A stretch of 64,000 bases of DNA from NCBI RefSeq assembly GCF_028290495.1, contig NZ_JAQGJT010000027.1:1-64000 (forward strand), given 5' to 3'. The notes below the pieces were generated by a model. That model was not told the origin of the DNA and ran no database searches. It was given only the letters and a program-made list of their open reading frames with translations. Below are positions 26,605 to 35,416 of this stretch, piece by piece. Position numbers and translations under genes: made by a program. The stretch comes from Tardiphaga sp. Lineage in GTDB: Bacteria; Pseudomonadota; Alphaproteobacteria; Rhizobiales; Xanthobacteraceae. Positions within the stretch are counted from its first letter, which is position 1. Every line of letters begins with the position of its first letter.

Positions 26605-27990
26605 ATGGCGTCCCGGATCAGGAAGAGGATCGTCAGCGCGCTGGTGGTCGTCGGCATCGTCGCCGCCGGCGCGATCGCGGTGGCGTGGCGGCCGCCGGTT
26701 TCGGCGATCGCAACGCCGCCGCGCGACTCCTTCGATCCCGCCCTCGTCAAACGCGGCCGCGAACTGGCGTCGCTCGGAAATTGCAACGACTGTCACATGG
26801 CGCGCGGCGGCAAGGTCTTCGCCGGTGGCCTGCAGGTGCCGACGCCGTTCGGCACAATCTTCTCCGCGAATATCACGCCGGACCCGGAAACCGGGATCGG
26901 CCGATGGTCGGAGCAGGCTTTCGTACGGGCGATGCGCTCCGGCGTTAGCCGCGATGGGGCCCACCTCTATCCGACCTTTCCTTATGACCACTTCACCAAA
27001 GTGTCGGAAGACGACAACCGCGCGCTCTATGCCTACCTGATGACGCGCACGCCGGTGCAGGCGCCGGCGCCGGCCAATCAACTTGTTTTCCCGCTCAACC
27101 TGCGCCCGGTGATCGTTGGCTGGAAATTGTTGTTCTTGCATAACGCTCCGCTGAAGCCAGATCCGAAGCAGAGCGCGCAGTGGAATCGGGGCGCCTATCT
27201 GGTCGAAGGGCTCGCGCATTGCGGCTCCTGTCATACGCCGCGCAACGCGCTCGGCGCCGAGCGGGCATCGGCGCAATTCGCCGGCGGCGATGTCGATGAC
27301 TGGCGGGCCTATCCGCTCAACGATACCTCGAAGTCGCCGGTGCCTTGGACGGCAGAGGCCCTGTTCACCTATCTGCGCACCGGGTCGCATCCGCAGCACG
27401 GCGTGGCGCGCGGCCCAATGGCACAGGTGGTCAGCAATCTCTCATCGGTCCCCGAAGAGGATGTCCGCGCGATCGCGACTTATATGGCTGGCGTCGCCGG
27501 CGCACCGACGCCGGATCGCCAGCAGCGTGGCAATGAAGCGATGGCGCGGATTGATCCTGCAAAATCCGCCCAGCCGGACCGGGCCCCGCAGGCTCAGGCC
27601 GCGCATCCCGCGGGTGCTGCCATCTATCAGGCGGCATGCGCCGGCTGTCACGAGGCCGGGCGTCCGTTGCCCTATGGCGGCGTGAATCTTCTTCTCTCGA
27701 CGGGCGTCAGCGCGTCTGATGCCCGCAACGTCACCAACACGATTCTGATCGGCCTGAAGCCGGCGGCGGACGAACGCAGCCCGATTATGCCGGGTTTCGC
27801 GTCCAGCATGGATGACGGACAGATTGTCGCCCTGCTGCAATATCTGCGTGCGCGGTTTTCCGACCAGCCTGTGTGGGACGGCCTCGACCGGCTTGTGCGC
27901 GACGCCCGCGGCTCCCAACTGACCTACGTGCAGACCACGGCGGGTGCGAAAAATACGCCGGCCGCCCCCCAGCAGCGAGAAAAGCCATGA
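26605..27990 (+). CDS. Triheme membrane-anchored cytochrome c
   Basis: A 461-residue c-type cytochrome with three CxxCH haem sites: CNDCH, CGSCH and CAGCH, one in each of three consecutive cytochrome domains, as in alcohol and aldehyde dehydrogenase cytochrome subunits. An N-terminal helix (IVSALVVVGIVAAGAIAVAW) anchors it in the membrane. Axial Met candidates include PMAQVV and PIMPGF. The ATG at 26605 is chosen for GGAGTGG upstream; a GTG at 26581 is the alternative. It overlaps the iron-sulfur gene by four bases and should pass electrons from the dehydrogenase to quinone or an oxidase. Confidence 0.9.
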   Translation: MASRIRKRIVSALVVVGIVAAGAIAVAWRPPVSAIATPPRDSFDPALVKRGRELASLGNCNDCHMARGGKVFAGGLQVPTPFGTIFSANITPDPETGIGRWSEQAFVRAMRSGVSRDGAHLYPTFPYDHFTKVSEDDNRALYAYLMTRTPVQAPAPANQLVFPLNLRPVIVGWKLLFLHNAPLKPDPKQSAQWNRGAYLVEGLAHCGSCHTPRNALGAERASAQFAGGDVDDWRAYPLNDTSKSPVPWTAEALFTYLRTGSHPQHGVARGPMAQVVSNLSSVPEEDVRAIATYMAGVAGAPTPDRQQRGNEAMARIDPAKSAQPDRAPQAQAAHPAGAAIYQAACAGCHEAGRPLPYGGVNLLLSTGVSASDARNVTNTILIGLKPAADERSPIMPGFASSMDDGQIVALLQYLRARFSDQPVWDGLDRLVRDARGSQLTYVQTTAGAKNTPAAPQQREKP

Positions 27991-28481
27991 TCACATTGAC
28001 GGTCAACGGTCGCGATCATCGTCTCAATGCCGACCCCGACACGCCGCTGCTCTATGTGCTGCGCGAAGACCTTGCGCTCAATGCCGCGAAATTCGGCTGC
28101 GGGCTCGGTCAATGCGGAGCCTGCACTGTGATCGTCGACGGCAAAGCGGTTTTGTCCTGCGTGACGCCGGTACTGCTGCTCGAAGGCAAGAAGGTAACGA
28201 CGCTGGAAGGGCTCGGCACCATCGCCGATCCAGCGCCGATCCAGCGCGCGTTCATCGAAGAGCAGGCGGCGCAATGCGGCTTCTGCATCGCTGGCATGGT
28301 GATGCGCGCGCAGGCGCTGCTGCAGCGCAATGCCCGGCCGACCGACGAACAGATCCGCGTCGAGCTTGAATCGCATTTGTGCCGCTGCGGCACCCACATG
28401 CGCATCCTGCGCGCCGTGCACCGCGCGGCGAAGCTGATGCAGAGCGCCGATGCCTCGGACGGACAGGAGAGCGTGCGATGA
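27987..28481 (+). CDS. CoxS/XdhC-type [2Fe-2S] subunit of a molybdenum dehydrogenase
   Basis: A 164-residue iron-sulfur protein with two clusters. The plant-type ferredoxin part holds GCGLGQCGACTV and a later Cys in LSC; the helical C-terminal part holds QCGFC and CRCG. Starting at the ATG overlapping the cytochrome stop gives the standard N-terminus (ITLTVNGRDHRLNADPDTPL). No FAD subunit (CoxM type) is present, which fits the IorAB/aldehyde dehydrogenase class that uses cytochrome c in its place. It connects the Mo site to the haems. Confidence 0.93.
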   Translation: MITLTVNGRDHRLNADPDTPLLYVLREDLALNAAKFGCGLGQCGACTVIVDGKAVLSCVTPVLLLEGKKVTTLEGLGTIADPAPIQRAFIEEQAAQCGFCIAGMVMRAQALLQRNARPTDEQIRVELESHLCRCGTHMRILRAVHRAAKLMQSADASDGQESVR

Positions 28482-30682
28482 ATCCGATCGATCTCAACCG
28501 CCGTCAAATGCTGGCTGGTAGTGGCGCGCTCGTCGTCAGCTTCTCGCTGCGTCCCTCGGTCGCGCAGGAACAGCCGGCGAAGCTGCCGGGCAGCCTCAGG
28601 GTCGCGCCGTTCCTCGATTCATGGATCAGCATCGACGCCGGCGGCAACATCACCGTGTTCACGGGCAAGGCAGAGTTGGGGCAGGGATTGAGGACTGCCG
28701 TCCTGCAGATCGCCGCCGAGCAGCTCGACGTCCCCTTCGCGTCGCTATCTTTGGTCACCGCCGATACCGGGCGCACCGCCAATGAAGGTTACACCTCGGG
28801 CAGCCATTCCATGGATGACAGCGGCACCGCCGTGCAGCACGCCGCCGCGCAGATGCGCGCGCTGCTGCTGGACGAAGCGGGACGCCGCGTCGGGGTGCCG
28901 GTCGAAAATCTTCGCACCGAGAGCGGCGCCGTGATCGCGCCTGACGGCACGCGTCTTGGCTATGGCGACCTGATCGGTGCAGGGCTGCATGTGCAGGCGC
29001 AGCCGACCTCGCCCTTGAAGGATCCGGCAAGCTACACAATCATCGGCAAGCCGGTGCCGCGCGTCGATATTCCAGGCAAGCTCGCCGGTGGTGCAGCCTA
29101 TGTTCAAGATATCCGGCTGCCAGGCATGAAGCATGCGCGCGTCGTTCGGCCGCCGAGCTACGGCGCCCGCATGATGACCTGTGACATCGCCGCTATCGAA
29201 AAGTTGCCAGGCGTCGTGAAAGTCGTCCGCGACGGCAATTTCCTCGCGGTGGTGGCGGACAAGGAATTCCAGGCAGTCAAGGCGATGATGGCGCTGTCGG
29301 CCGCGACCACGTGGCAGGAGAGGGCCGGTCTCCCGGACCAGGACGATCTCGCCAATGTCCTGCTGAAATTGGGATCTCAGGACAGCACGATATTGCAGCA
29401 CGGAACGCCGGGCTTGGCACCGGTCACGCTGCAGGCAAGCTATTCGCGGCCTTATCAGTCGCACGGCTCGATCGGGCCATCCTGCGCCGTCGCACAGATG
29501 GTCGACGGCGCGATGACGGTGTGGACCCATACCCAGGGTGTCTATCCCGACCGTCAAGGCATCGCCGAGATGCTGCGGATGCCGCCGGCGAAGGTGCGTC
29601 TGATCCACGTCGAGGGCTCTGGCTGCTACGGCCATAACGGCGCCGATGACGCCGCGGCGGACGCGGCGCTGATTGCGCGCGCGATGCCGGGCGTGCCGGT
29701 CCGGCTGCAATGGATGCGCGAGCAGGAACATGCGTGGGAGCCGTTCGGCCCGGCGATGCTCACCAGGTTAAAAGCCTCGGTCGGTGCCGAAGGCAAGATC
29801 ACCGACTGGCACTTCGAAGTCTGGAGCAATACCCATTCGATGCGCCCGGGTGGCGCCGGCTCGCTGCTCGCCGCGCAGCACATGGAAAATCCCTTTGCCG
29901 TTCCAGCCCCGAAGCCATTGCCGTTGCCGGAAGGCGGTGGCGATCGCAATGCGATCCCGATCTACGCGTTTCCAAATGCGAAGGTGGTGCATCACTTCAT
30001 CCCGAAGATGCCGCTGCGGGTTTCGGCGATGCGCGCACTCGGCGCCTATCACAACGTGTTCTCGATCGAAAGTTTTATGGACGAACTTGCTTCGGCCGCG
30101 GCGACTGATCCTGTCGAATTTCGGTTGAAGCATCTCGACGATCCGCGTGGCCGCGACGTCATAGCGAAGGCCGCGCAGGCGTTCGGCTGGCAGCCCGGCC
30201 GCAAGCCGTCCGAGGACCACGGCTACGGCTTTGCCTTTGCACGCTACAAGAACCTTGCAGCATATTGTGCCATCGCGACGGAGGTCGAGGTCGATCGCGA
30301 CACCGGTCGGCCCCGCCTGATCCGTGCGGTGGCCGCCGTCGATGCCGGGCAGGTGGTCAATCCAGACGGGATCGCCAACCAGATCGAAGGCGCCATCCTG
30401 CAATCGATGAGCTGGACGCTGTACGAGAGCGTCACATTTGACGACACCCGCATCACTAGTATCGACTGGCAGACCTATCCGATCCTCCGCTTCAACGCGG
30501 TGCCCGACCAGATCGAGGTACATATCATCAACCGACCGGGCCAGCCCTTCCTTGGCAGCGGTGAAACCGGGCAGGGACCGGCGGCGGCGTCGATCGCCAA
30601 TGCTATCGCCCACGCCACCGGCAAACGGCTGCGAAACCTGCCGCTCACGCGAAAACGCATCAAGGACGCAATCGATGCGTGA
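28478..30682 (+). CDS. CoxL/IorB-type molybdopterin subunit of aldehyde or N-heterocycle dehydrogenase
   Basis: The 734-residue product carries a twin-arginine signal (NRRQMLAGSGALVVSFSL) and is therefore exported folded with its Mo cofactor. Family landmarks are FTGKAELGQGLRTA, EGSGCYGHNGADDAAAD and the C-terminal GSGETGQGPAAASIANAI, whose Glu is the catalytic base of xanthine-oxidase-type enzymes. The layout CoxS, IorB-like large subunit and triheme cytochrome matches periplasmic aldehyde or nicotinate-type hydroxylases. The start overlaps CoxS by four bases. The substrate is unknown; an aldehyde or heterocycle is likely. Confidence 0.9.
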   Translation: MNPIDLNRRQMLAGSGALVVSFSLRPSVAQEQPAKLPGSLRVAPFLDSWISIDAGGNITVFTGKAELGQGLRTAVLQIAAEQLDVPFASLSLVTADTGRTANEGYTSGSHSMDDSGTAVQHAAAQMRALLLDEAGRRVGVPVENLRTESGAVIAPDGTRLGYGDLIGAGLHVQAQPTSPLKDPASYTIIGKPVPRVDIPGKLAGGAAYVQDIRLPGMKHARVVRPPSYGARMMTCDIAAIEKLPGVVKVVRDGNFLAVVADKEFQAVKAMMALSAATTWQERAGLPDQDDLANVLLKLGSQDSTILQHGTPGLAPVTLQASYSRPYQSHGSIGPSCAVAQMVDGAMTVWTHTQGVYPDRQGIAEMLRMPPAKVRLIHVEGSGCYGHNGADDAAADAALIARAMPGVPVRLQWMREQEHAWEPFGPAMLTRLKASVGAEGKITDWHFEVWSNTHSMRPGGAGSLLAAQHMENPFAVPAPKPLPLPEGGGDRNAIPIYAFPNAKVVHHFIPKMPLRVSAMRALGAYHNVFSIESFMDELASAAATDPVEFRLKHLDDPRGRDVIAKAAQAFGWQPGRKPSEDHGYGFAFARYKNLAAYCAIATEVEVDRDTGRPRLIRAVAAVDAGQVVNPDGIANQIEGAILQSMSWTLYESVTFDDTRITSIDWQTYPILRFNAVPDQIEVHIINRPGQPFLGSGETGQGPAAASIANAIAHATGKRLRNLPLTRKRIKDAIDA

Positions 30683-30688
30683 TACCGC

Positions 30689-31135
30689 GTGAAACGTGTT
30701 TCCAGGGTGTTCCTGTTCGAGCTCCAGGTCTTTACCAGCCAGATGGCGAATGGCGCTCGGCTCGCCCGGTCCTTTCCCGATACCACGTTCGTGCTGGAAC
30801 ACGCTGGCATGCTGGAAGACACGTCGCCGGACGGCTGGCGGAAATGGTGCGATGGCATGTCGGCGCTGGCCGACTGTAGGAATGTCAATGTCAAGCTGTC
30901 AGGTCTCGGAACATTCGAAAATTCCTACCGCTACGAAACGGTGGTCCCAATCATCAAAGAGACCGTCGGATTCGGTTCGGATCGTTGTCTGTTCGGAAGC
31001 AACTGCCCAATCGAGAAGCTTTGGACCGATTATACATCTCTATACAGAACCTTTAGGAAGGCGATCGAGGAGCTATCGGAAGCGGAGCAGCGCGACGTGC
31101 TCTACAATACGGCGGCGCGTTTGTACCGGATCTAG
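30689..31135 (+). pseudogene. Amidohydrolase 2 family, C-terminal remnant
   Basis: The 148 codons match only the second half of a PDC/lactonase-type amidohydrolase: QMANGARLARSFPDTTFVLE followed by HAGM, then NVNVKLSGLG, and GFGSDRCLFGSNCPIEKL with the final metal-ligand region. The first half of the barrel, including the HxH metal motif, is missing; homology begins eight codons after a GTG that itself lies seven bases past the coxL stop. A deletion probably joined the two. The more AT-rich codon use differs from coxL. Confidence 0.7.
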
Positions 31136-31270
31136 ATACACGCGCTCAATACATTGAGCTCGCCCTTCGCGTGTGGATGCCTGTTAAATAGTATTTCTGT
31201 CAGAAGGACGCAATTCTGAATTGCTATTCGGAAGTCAAACGTCTTAGTTCCGTTTCAGAGGTTATACTAC

Positions 31271-31960
31271 ATGAAGATCGTCGATCTTAGCCGCGAGCTC
31301 CATCACCGGATCCCGACATATCCAGGACATCCGCCCGTCATCCACGGTGTCTGGAAGAGCCATGAGGATTCGTTTTCCGATTCCGGAGGTGTTTACGGAC
31401 TTTCATCGATGTTCATTTCGATGCCGGATCATGCTGGGACGCATATCGATGCGCCGAGTCATTTTGGGAAAGGCGGAATTCCGATCAATGAATATCCGTT
31501 GACGAAATGTATCGTGCCAGGAATCTGCATCTACCTGCGCCACATCCTTCCGTGGGCAGAAATTACACCATCAGATTTGCAATCCGCAGTGGAGAAGAGT
31601 GGCGTTGACGTCCCTAACGGCGGAACTGTACTGCTCTGCATCGGATATCACGAACGAACATTTCCTGGCAAAGAATATGCAACGGATAACTCCGGCGTGA
31701 ACGTTGCTGCGACTGAATGGCTCGCCGAACGGGGAGTTGTGCATTTCGGCATCGACTCGATGCGACCGGGCCCGATGAGCGACGTGAACTTGCTGGTCCA
31801 CAAGGCCTGCCTGGATCTCGACATCACTCATATCGAGAGCCTGTGCAATCTTGAAGCTTTGCTGGGCGAAGGCCAATTCACCTTCATTGGACTGCCGATG
31901 AAATGGCGTAACGGCACAGCCTCTCCAATACGTGCCGTGGCTGTGTTCGATCTAAAATGA
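31271..31960 (+). CDS. Cyclase-family (kynurenine-formamidase-like) hydrolase
   Basis: The 229-residue product is of the compact KynB size. It opens KIVDLSRELHHRIPTYPGHP and carries the complete metal motif HAGTHIDAPSHF near residues 54-65; FGIDSMRPGP and the late FIGLPMKW are also family marks. AGAGG lies upstream of the ATG. Its sequence is distant from the 327-residue cyclase at 18.6 kb. Codon usage is clearly more AT-rich than in most of the window, suggesting a separate origin. Substrate unknown; an N-formyl or cyclic compound is possible. Confidence 0.85.
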   Translation: MKIVDLSRELHHRIPTYPGHPPVIHGVWKSHEDSFSDSGGVYGLSSMFISMPDHAGTHIDAPSHFGKGGIPINEYPLTKCIVPGICIYLRHILPWAEITPSDLQSAVEKSGVDVPNGGTVLLCIGYHERTFPGKEYATDNSGVNVAATEWLAERGVVHFGIDSMRPGPMSDVNLLVHKACLDLDITHIESLCNLEALLGEGQFTFIGLPMKWRNGTASPIRAVAVFDLK

Positions 31961-32269
31961 GAAGCGCAGTTTGTTACGCACGAGCCTGCCCATAGCCCAA
32001 AGTCACTTGGCAGCAGCGAAGGCGATCGATGACCGCTAATAACGCAAATCGATCGCGCTAGCTGCGCGAGCTCGCGTCTAAGATAAAGCATCGATTTCTG
32101 GACTTTCGGATTTGTCGCGAGCAATCCCTGATGCTTATTCAGCCGTCCCTGTTCTTCCAGTTAATTTCCCTGTTAGCTGGGATAGGGAAATGCTCGAAAA
32201 TGCTTAAAACAAAGGGCGCGCTCGCGCCGTCGCGGCAAGATAAACCTTAAATTCGCGAACTTCCCTTTA

Positions 32270-32293
32270 AAATTCCCTGTTTGCAGGGAATTT
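32270..32293 (+). repeat. Perfect inverted repeat AAATTCCCTG/CAGGGAATTT
   Basis: Ten-base arms around TTTG, directly abutting the 40-base repeat copy B. There is no T run after it, so it is not a plain terminator; it may be part of an element end or of a recombinase recognition region. Confidence 0.5.
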
Positions 32294-32332
32294 GGCGGGA
32301 GAACGGTGCGAGCATCACTCCCGCCCCAGCCA
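32293..32332. repeat. 40-base hairpin repeat, copy B (att-like)
   Basis: It starts TGGCGGGAG and ends CCAGCCA, with GGTGCGA at the same internal offset as copy A (15356-15395); 31 of 40 positions agree and there are no gaps. GGCGGGAG at 32294-32301 pairs with CTCCCGCC at 32318-32325, so both copies fold into a hairpin although the arm bases differ. Confidence 0.45.
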
Positions 32333-33031
32333 GCAATTACAATGGCTTACCGCTTTTGCTTGGGGGGCGTCGCCGTTTTGACCGACCCGGAGTCGACCCC
32401 AGGTCAGTGGTGGCTATGGCTGCGAATTCCGCCAATCCCGCAACCTTTCCGCGCTCGAATATTGTCTGGCCTCAAGCGAAGCTGTGAATCTTCTAATAAG
32501 CGGTAGTTCTTAAACGAAGCGAGCGTCACTTCTCGTTCCTGTGAGGTGATGGTGGTCCTATCTAAGGAAACTCGGGCAATTTCTTCCGCCACCACCTGCG
32601 CCTCGCGAACGAATCTGAAAAGTTTGTTTTTTCCAGATCCGTGACGGCCTACCGCTTCTTTCGTCGGCAACGCCGTTTTTGCTCCGCTGCCCTTTGCTAC
32701 ATTGAATAGGCAAAAAAGAAAAAGGTCGAAATATACAGGGCTCATTGGTCTGGTTTGCTTTCGCGCAAAACGATCCCTCAAAGCATAGCAAGTCTTGATC
32801 AGGAGTCCCAACGCCAACGTTGCAGGTGTTGGCTCTTGGAGAGTGTTGTAACTCAAATCGAATGCTACAGTTCTCACATTCAGAAAACCTCCCTGTCCTT
32901 TCTTCGCTTCTTCAAAATTATGAGCGGGCGCAGCGAGCGTTTCTCTGTCAAGATTAAACGTTAGCTGAAGGGTTTCTAGTATTTCGAGACAAGATATTGC
33001 GGAAACATATTGCGGAAACGCAAATCTGACG

Positions 33032-33166
33032 AATCTCCACCTCTACGGCTCGCTCAATCCGCGAATGAAGGTCGGCGACATCATCGGTGAGCCCTTGATC
33101 GTCCACGGCGTCGATACCAAATGCGACCTCTACCGGGCGCGGATCCAGGACGTCGCCGGAAGTTAG
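33032..33166 (+). pseudogene. Oligopeptide ABC ATPase (DppF/OppF type), internal remnant
   Basis: Forty-four codons ending in TAG read LYGSLNPRMKVGDIIGEPL followed by IVHGVDTK. This matches the stretch just after the Q-loop in DppF/OppF ATPases (Q-D-P-x-x-S-L-N-P-R-M). The Walker A part before and the signature and Walker B parts after are both gone. It is not a copy of the intact ATPase at 35.4 kb, whose equivalent reads PNAALNPRMTIIDSVVEPL, so it derives from another transporter. Confidence 0.65.
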
Positions 33167-33248
33167 TCGGTCTTTCGATTCTTGCGCGCCTCAATCCACG
33201 TTCGGCCCGCTTCGTAAAAATCTCAATGTTCGATGTCGAATCTCGGTG

Positions 33249-34037
33249 TCACCTGCCGGCTTCTTCCAGTCTGAGCTCGCGTCCGTCGATGGGCGAGATC
33301 GCGCTGAGGTCGAACGCTTCTCCCCGGAGTAGCGAAAGTGTGGCCAGCGCGCGATCGCGGTCGCCTTCCAGGAGTTGGCTGAGATGGGTCACGGCGGCGT
33401 TCGGCTTGCGCTGCCTGATAGCTTTTAAGGTCGATGCCATCAGGTCGGCACTGAGGCTACGGATGTCGCGCGTCTGATAGTCCAGCGGCGTTTTCCAGAT
33501 GGTTTCCCACACCGTTTGATTGGCGAGGTCGGTGAGGAGTTCAACCAGCAACTCGTTTCCCGAGCCGCGCGAGATCGTTTTCACTGCGCGTGTCGTCGTA
33601 TGGGCGAAGGCGACGGGATCATTGACCTCGACCATCGCCTTCAACTCATCGCAACGGCGCGCAAGCGTATCGACGTAACTTTCGACCGGCGATGTCGCCA
33701 TCGTCCGCACCGCCAGCATTGATAGCGCGGCGCGGACATTGAACAGGTCGGCAACCGATTTCAGCGACAACGGCCGGATATAGGCGCCGCGGCGCGGGCG
33801 TACATCGACGAGACGACGGCGCTCGAGAATGCGGATCGCTTCGCGGATAGGTCCTCGGCTGACGCCGAAGTCGCGCGCCAGATCCAGTTCGACCAGTCGC
33901 TCGCCAGCCTTGCGCCGGCCGGACACGATCTCGGCACCGAGTTCTTCAGCCACCTGATCGGGAAGCGTGCGGGGCGCAAACCTCCGTGTCTGATCGTCCT
34001 CGTTGCTCGTCAATGGCTTGCGAAGTGTCGCTGCCAT
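33249..34037 (-). CDS. GntR/FadR-family transcriptional regulator
   Basis: The 262-residue product has a winged helix at about residues 25-90 (LPDQVAEELGAEIVSG, then LARDFGVSRGPIREAIRILE) and an all-helical FCD effector domain after it. The ATG at 34037 gives the usual basic N-terminus. It is divergent from the dipeptide ABC operon across 329 bases that contain a TTGT-N2-ACAA dyad. FCD regulators bind small carboxylates, which suits a pathway with an acyl-CoA synthetase and a carboxylase. It probably represses both itself and the operon. Confidence 0.9.
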   Translation of the reverse strand: MAATLRKPLTSNEDDQTRRFAPRTLPDQVAEELGAEIVSGRRKAGERLVELDLARDFGVSRGPIREAIRILERRRLVDVRPRRGAYIRPLSLKSVADLFNVRAALSMLAVRTMATSPVESYVDTLARRCDELKAMVEVNDPVAFAHTTTRAVKTISRGSGNELLVELLTDLANQTVWETIWKTPLDYQTRDIRSLSADLMASTLKAIRQRKPNAAVTHLSQLLEGDRDRALATLSLLRGEAFDLSAISPIDGRELRLEEAGR

Positions 34038-34103
34038 GACTCCCTCCCTGTCGTCGATGTGTCTGCTGCCGCGTCATGTAGTCCCTGTCTAGCGTAGAAG
34101 TCT

Positions 34104-34115
34104 ATTGTTGACAAT
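34104..34115. promoter_or_regulatory. Candidate GntR/FadR operator
   Basis: ATTGTTGACAAT is an inverted repeat with ATTGT and ACAAT arms, matching the TTGT-N2-ACAA type of site seen for FadR-subfamily regulators. It is 67 bases upstream of the gntR start and about 250 bases before the ABC operon; a second, partial TTGACA follows it. The rest of the 329-base gap shows nothing else I can name. Confidence 0.5.
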
Positions 34116-34366
34116 TGACAGTAGCTGGCATTTCATCGGGCACCGTCACGGTACCGGCAAAAGCCGGGCTGTGATGGACGTTTCCGGCGCAAGATCGGGA
34201 TCGCGAGGGAGATGAAGATGGAGAGGACGTCAGTCCCGGCGTGCGTTCCACCGGCATGCCGCTTGTTGAGCGGAGTGGCGGTTATCGGCCGCGCGGGCCA
34301 AGGCGTACGACTGCGCCGGGCTTGCCGCGCCTTTGGCGCCGCACGACAACGGCCTGACGTACCGCA

Positions 34367-35416
34367 ATGACGAGCCTCATCGAAACTTCCACTCAGGCGC
34401 CGGCGGCTGCCTATGCAGCGCAACTGTCGACCGCGCCGCTGCTTGAGGTGCGCAATCTCTCACTGTCCTTTGCGACGGCACGAGGTGCGCTGCCGATCAC
34501 CCGGAATGTGAGCTTTTCAATCGCCCCCGGCGAGCGCGTCGGCCTGGTCGGCGAGAGCGGCTGCGGCAAGACCGTCACCGGCCTCTCGCTGCTGCGCTTG
34601 CTGCCACCGGAATCCGCTCGGATCGAGGGCGATATCCTGTTTAATGGCATCAACCTCGCCAAGCTGTCGCCGCGCCGAATGCGCGCGGTGCGTGGCCGCG
34701 ACATAGCGATGATCTTTCAGGAACCGATGAGCGCGCTGGATCCGGTTTTCACCGTCGGCGATCAGATCAGCGAAGCCTACAGCACGCATTTCCCGGTCAG
34801 CCGGGCGGAAGGGCGCGAACGCGCGATTGCAGCGCTGCGCGAAGTCGGCATCCCCGCGCCGGAGCGGCGCTGCGACGAATATCCGCACCAGATGTCGGGG
34901 GGCATGCTCCAGCGCGTGATGATCGCCATGGCATTGATCTGCAAGCCGAAGCTCCTGGTTGCCGACGAGCCCACCACAGCGCTCGACGTTACCGTGCAGG
35001 CCCAGATCACGGATCTGCTGCGCTCGCTGAGCGAACGGACGGGAACGGCGTTGATCTTCATCACCCATGATTTGGGTGTCGTCGCCGAGACCTGCACGCG
35101 CATGATCACGATGTATGCGGGCGAGGTCGTCGAGGATGCGCCGGTGGACGACGTGCTGATGCGGCCGCGACATCCCTATACGTCGGGGCTGTTGCGTTCG
35201 CTGCCGGGGCTGAGCAAGCGCCGTGGCGTGCTCGCCTCGATTCCCGGCCGTGTGCCGTCGCCTAACGCCATGCCGGCTGGTTGTCGGTTTCGATCACGCT
35301 GTCCGCACGCTATTGCCGGCTGCGAGCAGGAGCAGCCATTGCTTGACCTCGCCGATGGCCGCGTGGCGCGCTGCTGGCGCGCTCCTGATATCGAACTCCC
35401 GGGAGCGGTGAACTGA
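34367..35416 (+). CDS. Dipeptide/oligopeptide-type ABC ATPase (DppD/OppD family)
   Basis: A 349-residue ATPase with Walker [20 protein letters not shown] near residue 60, the Q-loop in [12 protein letters not shown], the signature MSGGMLQR, Walker [13 protein letters not shown] and the switch His in FITHDLGVV. The C-terminal oligo_HPY extension with GCRFRSRCP is present. Its stop overlaps the next ATPase by one base. The transporters of this class also import glycosides, nickel and short acids, so peptides are not assured as the substrate. Confidence 0.92.
   Translation: MTSLIETSTQAPAAAYAAQLSTAPLLEVRNLSLSFATARGALPITRNVSFSIAPGERVGLVGESGCGKTVTGLSLLRLLPPESARIEGDILFNGINLAKLSPRRMRAVRGRDIAMIFQEPMSALDPVFTVGDQISEAYSTHFPVSRAEGRERAIAALREVGIPAPERRCDEYPHQMSGGMLQRVMIAMALICKPKLLVADEPTTALDVTVQAQITDLLRSLSERTGTALIFITHDLGVVAETCTRMITMYAGEVVEDAPVDDVLMRPRHPYTSGLLRSLPGLSKRRGVLASIPGRVPSPNAMPAGCRFRSRCPHAIAGCEQEQPLLDLADGRVARCWRAPDIELPGAVN

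Larger units (their letters stand above)
31961..33031. other. AT-richer gap without a convincing gene
   Basis: About 1.07 kb between the small cyclase and a broken ABC ATPase. Several TTCCCTGTT-like runs occur near 32160-32290, a perfect hairpin lies at 32270-32293, and the second copy of the 40-base repeat follows at once. The remainder shows no frame with coding character that I trust. The composition and debris suggest an old insertion or deletion boundary. Confidence 0.55.

Noticed and set aside
32160-32293. Repeated TTCCCTGTT runs as a CRISPR or tandem array
   Set aside because: Unequal spacing, few copies and no unique spacers of constant length.
32404-32877. 157-codon minus-strand frame in the AT-richer gap
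   Set aside because: It could be a real hypothetical gene, but I see no domain or convincing ribosome site, and its tail runs into repeat-rich sequence.
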